A DNA stretch of 64,000 nt. Origin: Prorocentrum cordatum (lineage: Eukaryota; Sar; Dinophyceae; Prorocentrales; Prorocentraceae). Made by a program: the position numbers and the translations under genes. This document shows, piece after piece, positions 53,101-64,000 of this stretch. The stretch's first letter is position 1; each line of letters starts with the position of its first letter. Location: NCBI GenBank assembly GCA_963575745.1, contig CAUYUJ010019367.1, positions 37,501 to 101,500 on the forward strand. Direction: 5' to 3'. The notes under the pieces are model-generated. The model did no database searches, had not been told where the DNA came from, and was given only the letters and a program-made list of their open reading frames with translations.

Positions 53101-55914
53101 CCTCGTCGTGCGCGTTGGACCCGCCACCAGGTGCTCGTCCGAAACCTCTGTCTTGCCCAGCCACACCGCCGCGTGCCACCGAGGCTGCAGCTTGGAGGTC
53201 GGCGTGGGGTCCCTCGCCCAAACGCACTCCGCGAAGTTGACGAGCTCGCCCCGATACGGCCTCCCCTTGAGCACCTCGTAGGTCGTCTTGCCGTTGCCGT
53301 GCACCGTGAAGCGGTTGAGCTGCCAGCCAGCGTGCCGAATGAGCCAAGGTAGAAGCCCATGCTCGGCTGGGAGCTCCCGCTTGTAGTTGTCGCCCACCGA
53401 GAACAGCAGCGCCCTGATCTGCTTGCCGAGCTCCTCGTTGGCGCGCTCCACTCCACCGACTCCTTGATGGTTAGCCCGCTGAGCTGACTCGATCATCGTG
53501 GGCGCCTTCCGCTGAGCCTTGATCTCCCTCGCCAGGGCCGTGATCGACGCCTCCTGGTCGTGCTTCAGCACGATGCGATCCAGCCCCCAGTTCTCGATGG
53601 TGGCGACCGCTGTCTTGACCATGTAGGCGTCGGTACCCTTCGGCCCCATGATGCCATGAATAGCTTGGGAGTTCATGTGCACCATGTTGAGGATGCTCAG
53701 CTGGCCCAGGAAGTAGTAGTCGATCTGGACCTCGTCGCCCGTGCGCTCGTGCCCGTCCTTGTAGTGCGGGTCGTCCGTGAACTTGGATCTGACGCACACC
53801 CAACACCAGGACCTCGCAGGGATGCGCACCAGCTCGTGCGTCCTCTGCTCGGCCAGGCTTGGCTTCACTGGATCCTTCTTGACTCGAACTGGCACGGACT
53901 CCTCGAGCACTGCCTGCGCTGCTGGCTCGCTCGCCTCGGCCTGAGCGCGAGTCGCGGCAGCCCCTCCGCCGCCGCCGCCCTGGAGCGCGGCCCTCGCCGC
54001 TGCCCTGGACGCAGCTGATGCGCCGCCAGGCTCGCCTCCTGGCTCCTCGCCCCGCACCGGCATGACGAGCGAGTTCTTGACGCCTTCACCGTACCTGTCC
54101 ATCTTGAGGTAGAACAAGTCGTTGCGCCTGACCAGCGGCACGGCGTCTGGGTCCGAGAACTCGATCGGCTTCGGGATCATGTAGCTCCCGCTCGGCGTGA
54201 ATACCCACGACGTGCCCTTGTCGACCGCCTGCGACACGCCCAGCACCGGCCTCTTGACGTCGGCGACCTTGTAGTCCACCCCGATCTTGTGCCCGCCCTT
54301 CGCGTACGTGACGAAGCGCTCGCCGTGGCACGGGATGTCGTCGCCGCTCGCTCCGACCAGCCTGATGCGCTCGCTCAGGTCTCTGAGTGTCTCGTGGGCC
54401 CCGTGACTCGGCGGACACACCGATCGCGCAGCACCCGAATCCACCATGACCCAGTGCTCATTGATACCGATGATCTCCTTGCTCTCGAACGTCTCGTGCT
54501 CGTTTGCTGCCCCTGGCTGACTCAGCTGCTCGATCGGGCTGGCCCCGACCAAGAATGGCTGCCTCGGCTGCGCGTGCTCGTTTGACGCCTCTGGCGGGCT
54601 CAGCCGCTCGATCGGGCTGGCTCCGACCAAGGATGGCCGCCTCGGCTGCTCGTGCTCGTTTGACGGCCCGCTCGAACGACGGTGGATCGCTGTCGTTGCT
54701 GGTGCTGAGGGCGTCGCTGCTGCTCCACTCGATGATGATTCTTGCCCTTCTCCCAGCTCGATCGCGAGGCACCACAATGGCTCTGCCCCGCTCTCGGTTG
54801 CGATCGCCATCACTGGCGCCGCGCTCCCCGCGGCGCTCGCCGCTGGTGGAGCTCCCGTCGGCTTCGACTCCTGCTCGACTGCGTTGGTGCCCTTCTTCTT
54901 CTTCTGCTCTGCGAGGAACTTCCTGCACTCGCTCTTGACGTGACCTGTCTTGTGGCAGTGGAAGCATCGTTTCTCGGCCCTGTCCTTGGCCGCCTGGCTC
55001 TTCTGGTCCGTGGAGTTGTCGCCGCCCTTGCCCTTCCTGCCCTTGCCTTCCTTGCCCTTCTTTCCTTTGCCCTTCCACGCCGCCTCGCGCCTCGCCTTCT
55101 CCACCGCGCTCGTGTCCATCGGAACTGGTGGCGGCACTGCTGAGATGGCGCTCCTCGTCGAGATCACCATGTGCACTTCGTTGCGCATGAGCTCCCACGT
55201 GACTAGCCTCGACGCGTTGTGGACCAGGTGCGCTCGAAGAGCCTCGTCCTGAATCCCCCGCTGAAGGATCGCCATCTTGATCCTGTCCCCAATCCTCTCG
55301 TGGCTCTGGCTCTCGTACTTCGTGACTTTGAAGTCGAAGTCCGCCAGCATCCCCACGATGTTGTCCTCTGGGAACTGGAACGCGATCAGCTCTTGCAGCA
55401 GTCCTGCATGGCGACCTGGTCTGTCGGGCTCGTATATGTCTTGCAACGTCCTCCACGCCCGATACCCTTCTCCGACGCCGACTGGCTTGATGAGCTGTAG
55501 TGCGGCTCCTTCCAGCAGCAGGACGAGGATGAAGTACAGCTGGCGACTGCGCTGACTCGCTCCCTCCTCCAGGAGTCTCGCGTTCCTCACTTCCTCCAGC
55601 GGGAACGTCATGGCCGCCGTCAGCTCGTTGGCCATCTGCTCGTCGAGAGCTCCGAGGTATGCGAGCATCTTGAAGCTCCACCCTGGCCACTCGTCCTCGT
55701 TGCCTCCGAACGCCTTCGGCTTCGCCAGAAGCCGAGTGTCCACCAGATCCTGAGGCGCGGCCCTCGCCGCTGCCACGGGCCTGCTCGCGGCGGCGCCTGC
55801 GCTCGCTGCTGCTGACTCCGCCGCCAGGGCGCGCTCCTCTGCAGCCTGCACCCGTTGTTCTGCAGCCTGCAACGCTCCCTCGAGCGCCTGGAAGCGTCTC
55901 TCGATCTCTTCCAT
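50142..55914 (-). CDS. Copia gag-pol polyprotein with TM and SAP-like tail (frameshifted)
   Basis: Starts at ATG 55914 (MEEIERRF), with an N-terminal coiled coil. A gag domain is around residues 60-270 (GGNEDEWPGWSFKMLAYLGA). The zinc knuckle CFHCHKTGHVKSEC is at 317-330 and protease MVDSGA at about 490. The pre-integrase HELVRIPARSWCWVC is at about 693-707. Integrase has D732, D786 and E823 (IDYYFL, LKHDQEAS, GVERANEE); the D-to-E spacing of 36 residues is normal. RT has SVHDVHVAFFHADLDE (D1313) and IHGDD (D1395-D1396). RNase H begins YETDSDWAED (D1568) and SSGEAEFY at about 1602-1609. There, at about 51086, two bases are missing relative to the expected frame, so the long frame (to 50482) is wrong beyond residue 1609. 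The correct RNase H end continues in the frame 51085-50142 (VHSDSNAGRAIA, GKVRHLQIRDLWVQE, DLGTKHLD). A hydrophobic helix (50631-50690) and a SAP-like motif (50286-50392, TVAELKEELRWRKLPVGG) follow. Confidence 0.9.
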
Positions 55915-56151
55915 ACTTCAGATCGAGCTTCTCGTCGAACTTCCTACTCCTCAGGATGTCTGCCTTGTTCGACCTCGAGCCACGCTTCGTCTTCTTCTTC
56001 TTCGGCGGCGTGCTGGGCTATGAAGGGCCGGCTGGCGCGGCCCTCGCCGCTGCCAGTCGCCAGGGCGCGGCCCCCGCCGCTGCCCTATCGCGGGCGCGCG
56101 CGCCCGCCGCGGGTGGCTGGAAGGGAAGCGGCAGCGGGAACGAACCCACAC
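55915..56151 (-). other. leader between primer-binding site and gag
   Basis: About 240 bp, very GC-rich, with repeated GCAGCGG.G.GGGCCGCGCC words (56038-56088) and GAAGAAGAAGAAG. It may fold strongly and could carry packaging or dimerisation signals, but nothing specific is visible. Confidence 0.5.
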
Positions 56152-56164
56152 CGCTCCGCTACCA
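56152..56164 (-). promoter_or_regulatory. primer-binding site
   Basis: On the coding strand, TGGTAGCGGAGCG starts at the first base after the 5' LTR. TGG is the complement of a tRNA CCA end, and the word resembles the TGGTATCAGAGC/TGGTAGCAGAG sites used with initiator methionine tRNA in other Copia elements. The tRNA itself is not in the window, so the primer identity is an inference. Confidence 0.7.
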
Positions 56165-56219
56165 TGTCGATGGTTTTTACTTGGACCAAGGGGCTACAGA
56201 TTAGCATGTACAGTCAACA
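56165..56219 (-). repeat. 5' LTR of the Copia element (55 bp)
   Basis: On the coding strand it begins TGTTGACTGTACATGC and ends AAAAACCATCGACA, so it has the TG...CA ends required for integration, in imperfect inverted form (TGTTGA/TCGACA). It is followed at once by the primer-binding site. At 55 bp it is far shorter than usual LTRs of hundreds of bp and leaves little room for a promoter, R region and polyadenylation signal. Confidence 0.9.
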
Positions 56220-56530
56220 CACCCCTCACGCAGATCCGCGGGGTCAGGGTCCAAAAACACAGGGGATTTGCCACATGTTTGGAATTCGGTGCCACCCCTC
56301 ACGCAGATCCGCGAGGTCAGGGTCCAAAAACACAGGGGATTTGCCACATTTTTGAAATTCGGTGCCACCCCTCACGCAGATCCGCGGGGTCAGGGTCCAA
56401 AAACACACGGGATGTGCCACATTTCTGAAATCTGGCGCCACCCCTTACGCAGGTCCGCGGGGTCAAGGTCCAAAAACACGGGGGATTTGGCACATTTCTC
56501 AAATTCTATGCCACCCTTCACGCACATCCA
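56220..56530 (+). repeat. second 73-bp satellite, right of the retrotransposon
   Basis: Continues the array in register after the insertion: AGATC or AGGTC markers at 56232, 56305, 56378 and 56451 keep the 73-bp period (49804 plus 73 equals 56232 minus the 6,355 inserted bases). It ends in a degenerate unit with CATCCATCGCAAGG. Confidence 0.95.
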
Positions 56531-56804
56531 TCGCAAGGCGTGGTAACCCAAAATGCGAGAACTCCCTCGGCCCTTTAATCGAAAGGTGTGGTAACCAAGC
56601 CCGTAAACCATACACGCCTTACCAATCGCCAGGTGTGGTAACCCCTCTTGTAATCAGTTGTTTTTGCTGATTGCGAATCGGCTTCGCATGAAGTTTCGAT
56701 ACTGCTTTACGGCAGCGCCAAGGCCTCATGATTTAGCTCTTCCATGGCCCATTCTCCGAGAAAGGGGGCCGGCGGCAGGGGGCGAAGCCCTTGCGGCTAA
56801 TAGC
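56531..56804. other. unique spacer with GGTGTGGTAACC words
   Basis: Three words GGCGTGGTAACC, GGTGTGGTAACC and GGTGTGGTAACC occur at about 56537, 56584 and 56632. The rest is unique and has a near-identical copy at 60025-60300. No gene. Confidence 0.7.
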
Positions 56805-58758
<1,954 letters not shown>

Positions 58759-58797
<39 letters not shown>

Positions 58798-58852
58798 TAG
58801 TAGTAATAGTAGTGGAAGTAGTAGTGGAAGTGGTAATATAAATAATAGTAGC

Positions 58853-58896
<44 letters not shown>

Positions 58897-58918
58897 CAGT
58901 AGTAGCAGTAGTAGTAAT
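58759..58918. repeat. AGT triplet array, block D2 left
   Basis: Counterpart of 48847-49214 but shorter. The junction with block D1 is at about 58758 (AATACTTTTC followed by AGT), where D1 sequence gives way to the start of the next unit. Confidence 0.95.
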
Positions 58919-60010
58919 CCGCCGGCCCCCTTGTGGGGCCACCGGGCTGTAGGCGCGGGTTCGCAGTTTCCTGTACCAGTTGTAGCTTGTAGTTTGCAGT
59001 GTTGCAGTTCTGCTTCTTGCTGGTTACTGTATCTAGTTGATTGACCGCGCGAGGGGGGGGGAGGCCCAAACCAGATATTTAGCACCTCCTGGGCGCGTTG
59101 TCTGAATTGCTGGGGGAGCTCGAAATCGACACCCCTCACACAGATCGGCGGGGTCAGGGTCCAAAAACACAGGGTATTTGCAACATTTCTGAAATTCGGT
59201 GCCACACCATATGCAGATCCGCGGGGTCAGGGTCCAAAAACACATGGGATTCGCCACATTTCTGAAATTCGGTGCCACCCCTCACACAGATCCGCGGGGT
59301 CAGGGTCCAAAAACACAGGGGATTCGCCACATTTCTGAAATCCGGTGCCACCCCTCACGCAGATCCGCGGGGTCAGGGTCCAAAAACACAGGGGATTCGC
59401 CAGATTTCTGAAATTCGGTGCCACCCCTCACGCAGATCCGCGAGGCTGGTCTAAAAAACACAAAGGATTTGCCACATTTCTGAAATTCGGTGCCACCCTT
59501 CACGCAGATCCGCGGGGTCAGGGTAAAAAAACACATGGGATTCGCCACATTTCTGAAATTCGGTGCCACCCCTCACGCAGATCCGCGGGGTCAGGGTCCA
59601 AAAACACATGGGATTTGCCACATTTCTCTAAATTTGGTGTCACCCCTCACGCAGATCCGCGGGGTCAGGGTCCAAAAACACATGGAATTTGCCACATTTT
59701 TGAAATTCGGTGCCACCCCTCACGCAGATCCGCGGGGTCAGGGTCAAAAAACACAGGGGATTTGCCACATGTTTGGAATTCGGTGCCACCCCTCACGCAG
59801 ATCCGCGAGGTCAGGGTCCAAAAACACAGGGGATTTGCCACATTTTTGAAATTCGGTGCCACCCCTCACGCAGATCCGCGGGGTCAGGGTCCAAAAACAC
59901 ACGGGATGTGCCACATTTCTGAAATCTGGCGCCACCCCTTACGCAGGTCCGCGGGGTCAAGGTCCAAAAACACGGGGGATTTGGCACATTTCTCAAATTC
60001 TATGCCACCC
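58919..60010 (+). repeat. second 73-bp satellite, block D2, with empty retrotransposon site
   Basis: Begins with the same CCGCCGGCCCCCTTGTGGGG leader as 49215. It contains about twelve 73-bp units, two more before the insertion point than block D1. The site matching the retrotransposon insertion is CACCC at 59714-59718 followed directly by CTCACGCAG: a single CACCC and no LTR. The preceding bases (GCCACATTTTTGAAATTCGG) and following bases (ACACAGGGGATTTGCCACAT) match the D1 flanks. Confidence 0.93.
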
Positions 60011-60301
60011 TTCATGCACATCCATCGCAAGGCGTGGTAACCCAAAATGCGAGAACTCCCTCGGCCCTTTAATCGAAAGGTGTGGTAACCAAGCCCGTAA
60101 ACCATACACGTCTTACCAATCGCCAGGTGTGGTAACCCCTCTTGTAATCAGTTGGTTTTGCTGATTGCGAATCGGCTTCGCATGAAGTTTCGATACTGCT
60201 TTACGACAGCGCCAAGGCCTCATGATTTAGCTCTTCCATGGCCCATTCTCCGAGAAAGGGGGCCGGCGGCAGGGGGCGAAGCCCTTGCGGCTAATAGCCG
60301 C
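60011..60301. other. unique spacer, block D2
   Basis: Near-identical copy of 56531-56804, including the three TGGTAACC words. Confidence 0.8.
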
Positions 60302-60325
60302 AGTAGTAGTAGTAGTAGTAGCAGC

Positions 60326-60361
<36 letters not shown>

Positions 60362-60362
60362 C

Positions 60363-60408
<46 letters not shown>

Positions 60409-60449
60409 TAGTAGTAGTAGTAGTAATACTAGTAGTAGTCGTAGTATCG

Positions 60450-60481
<32 letters not shown>

Positions 60482-60788
60482 CGTAATCGTAGTAGGAGTA
60501 GTAAGGATCGTAGTGAAGGAAGAAGAAGTTGTAGCAGTAATACTAGTAGCCGTGGTCGTAATCGTTGTCGTAGTCATCGTCGTCGTCGTCGTTGGTGTCG
60601 TCGTCGTCGTTGTGGAAGTAGAAATAATACTATTAGTAAACTAGTAGTAGTCGTAGCCGTGGTTGACTAGTTGCCGCAGTGGTAACGCAGTAGTAGTAGG
60701 TCGTAGCAGTAGTAGTAGTGGTTGAGTACTATCAATAGTTTCCCTACCAGTACTAGTAGTCGTCGGCGTAGTAGTAGTAGTAGTAGTC

Positions 60789-60825
<37 letters not shown>

Positions 60826-61000
60826 GAGTAGTAGTAGTAATAGCATGGGAAAAGAAAGTAACACCAGTAACAATGGTCCTAGGAAGTAACGTATTGTCCT
60901 GGTAAGAGTAGTAGTAGTACTTTTAGTAGCCGTGGTAGTCGTAGCAGCAGCAGCAGCAAGAACAGCAGTAGTAGTGGCAGTCGTAATAGCAAAGGAGGTC

Positions 61001-61038
<38 letters not shown>

Positions 61039-61057
61039 TGTAGTAGCAGTAGTAGTG

Positions 61058-61109
<52 letters not shown>

Positions 61110-61127
61110 TAGTAGTAGTAAGAGTAC

Positions 61128-61168
<41 letters not shown>

Positions 61169-61280
61169 ATCGTAATAGAAATAGCCGCCGTCGTGGTAAT
61201 TACATTCGTAACAGTAGTGGCAGCAGTAAGAGTAGTCGTAGTTGTAGCAGTGGGAGTAGTAGAGCGAGTAGTAGAAGTCG

Positions 61281-61319
<39 letters not shown>

Positions 61320-62571
61320 CACTACTAATACGACTACTACCCCTGGTGTCAGTAATCGTAAAGGTAGTAATAATCTAGGAGGAAGTACAAGTAGTAGTAG
61401 TAATCGGAATAGTGATAGTAATCGTAGTAGCCGTAGTCGTAGTAGTAGTTGTAGTAGTAGTGGTAGTAAAACTCGTGGTAGTAGTAGTAGCCGGAGTGGC
61501 CGCACTGGTAGTAGTGGTAGTAGTAGTCGTAGTAGCACTAGTGGTCGTATCAATCGAAAATAAAAGTAGTAGTAGTAGTAAAAATAGTAGTCGTCGTACA
61601 AGTCGTAGTAGTTGTAGTCGTAGTGCTAGTAATACACATAATAATGGTAATAGCAGTAGTAACCGCAGGTCGCAGTAGTAGTAATCATGATAGTAGTGCT
61701 AGTAGTAACAGTGGTAAGCGTACTCGTAGTGGTAATCGTAAGTAGTAGTAGTAATAGTAGTAGTAGTAGTAGTAGTAATAGTAGTGGTCGTACTATTGAT
61801 AAGTAGTACCAAGTAGTAGGAATGATAATGGTAATAACAGCAGTAACCGTAGTCATACGAGTAGTAGTAGCCGTCGCGATAGTAATAGTAGTAATATTAG
61901 TAGGAAGTAGAAAAAGATCGTCGTAGTAACAATATTAATAGTACTGGTAATACTAATCATACTAATAATGCCAGTAGCCGTAATCATAGTAATAGTAACA
62001 TCAGTCACACCAGTGGAAGTAATAAGAATCGTATGCACCGCGCTGATACTGGAGCAGTGGTGGAAGTGGCAGTATAGTAATTAGAGTAACGGTAGCAGTA
62101 GCAGTAGCACTAGCCGTAGCAACAACACTAGTTGTCGCAGAAGCAGCGGCAGCAGCACAAGTAGCAACATCATCGGCAACAATAAGACGTCGTAGTAGTA
62201 ATAGTAGTCGTGCTAGTGGGAGCAGAATTAATAATAGAAGACGTCGTAGTAGCGGAAGGAGTAGTAGTAGTTGTAGTAGTAGCAGTAGTGGTAAGTGTAG
62301 CGGCAATCGTAGCAATCGTAGAAATAGCAGTAGCCGTCTAAGTGGCAGCGTTAGCAGTAGCAGCGGAAGTAGTAGTAGTCGTCGCTGTACAAGAAGATGT
62401 CGTAAAGGTGGTAAGCATGACAATAGCGGCTGCAGGACTAGCAGTGCGAGCAGTAGTAGTAACTAGTACTAGACGTAGTAGTAGTAGTAGCAGCAGTAAT
62501 AATCGTCGTCGTCGTCGTCGACGTCGTCGTCGTCGCCGTCGTCATAGTACGACTACTGGTAATACTTTTCG
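60302..62571. repeat. AGT-derived triplet region, block D2
   Basis: Copy of 56805-58758. Differences include a broken-up AGT array at the left, an extra segment around 60800-61165 with additional AGT repeats and ATGGGAAAAGAAAG, and a shorter ACT run (61278-61318). Confidence 0.9.
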
Positions 62572-63760
<1,189 letters not shown>

Positions 63761-64000
63761 GTCGTCGTCGTCGTAGTCGTAGTATCGGTGGTGCTGGTGG
63801 TAGTGTACTACTACTAAGTGGTGGTGGGACGACGAGGAGTAGTAGTAGTAGTGGTAGTGATAGTGGTGGTGGTGGTTGTAGGAAGAAGCGGAGGAGGAGG
63901 AGGAGACTGAGGAGGAGGCCACGGGAGAGGAGCAGGAGGAGCAGGAGGAGGAGGTTTTAGGACCAGTCCTATTCACCGCCGCAGTTTGACAGAGGGGGAC
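63761..64000. other. right edge; triplet-rich, no gene
   Basis: CGT and GGT triplets grade into a GGAGGA/GCAGGAGGAG purine tract (63880-63958), then about 40 bp of unique sequence to the window end. Confidence 0.7.

Larger units (their letters stand above)
49870..56219 (-). mobile_element. Copia-class LTR retrotransposon with 55-bp LTRs
   Basis: 6,350-bp insertion inside a 73-bp satellite unit. Terminal direct repeats of 55 bp (49870-49924 and 56165-56219) are identical, each starting TGTCGA and ending CAACA on the + strand. CACCC is duplicated on both sides (49865-49869 and 56220-56224), and removing the element plus one CACCC restores a normal 73-bp unit. On the minus strand the order is 5' LTR, primer-binding site, about 250-bp leader, gag-protease-integrase-RT-RNase H, a C-terminal extension, then 3' LTR. 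Integrase before RT places it in Ty1/Copia. Only a weak purine stretch (GGAGGCG) precedes the 3' LTR. Identical LTRs and an intact target duplication indicate a recent insertion. Confidence 0.93.

Noticed and set aside
56152-56190. Possible complete tRNA gene overlapping the primer-binding site
   Set aside because: The GGTTCGTTCCC stretch lacks the conserved A of the T-loop and no anticodon or D arm can be built; it is a primer-binding site only.

Overview
The window is repeat-dominated nuclear DNA of a eukaryote, most likely a dinoflagellate. The support is indirect but consistent. There is a Copia-type retrotransposon whose reverse transcriptase has HGDD at the active site. There are fragments of a large gene family that I recall as greatly expanded in dinoflagellates (RHDG, DLTPGM and TY.DE..N signatures), a KRPAA-rich protein, a MITE family, and an extreme density of microsatellites. 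I see no spliced-leader gene, tRNA, rRNA or prokaryote-type operon. Genus and species cannot be read from this sequence.

Layout. 1-5240: polypyrimidine and GGA arrays around a decayed non-LTR (LINE) reverse-transcriptase fragment on the + strand. 5241-20504 and 20507-35788: two near-identical copies of a 15.3-kb segment in direct tandem. Each copy carries TCGAGG, ATGC, CT and GA simple repeats, two MITEs, several exon-like minus-strand segments, a decayed member of the dinoflagellate-expanded family, an array of a CGAAACTCAT motif, and a 634-residue gene that is intact in copy 1 but broken in three places in copy 2. 35789-42900: two more MITEs, a KRPAA-rich minus-strand gene whose stop codon lies inside a MITE, and a foldback element with an internal 198-bp tandem repeat. 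43141-45849: a tandemly duplicated block of a 73-bp satellite joined to a GGCTGA array. 46040-47500: TCGAGG-type arrays. 48840-64000: AGT-triplet arrays and a second 73-bp satellite, also tandemly duplicated.

The best-defined object is a 6,350-bp Copia-class LTR retrotransposon on the minus strand, 49870-56219. Its two LTRs are identical and only 55 bp long (TG...CA). A primer-binding site abuts the 5' LTR, and a CACCC target duplication flanks the element. The duplicated neighbour at 59714-59718 preserves the empty site. After RNase H its polyprotein continues, across one frameshift, into a transmembrane helix followed by a SAP-like fold, an unusual tail for a Copia element. The next best is a roughly 180-bp MITE family in six copies, with 12-bp terminal inverted repeats and TA duplications. 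Several minus-strand reading frames end inside its termini.

Most long open frames elsewhere come from simple repeats that lack stop codons in one or more frames and should not be read as proteins. Exon assignments are tentative: dinoflagellate introns can use non-canonical splice sites and no transcript evidence is available.
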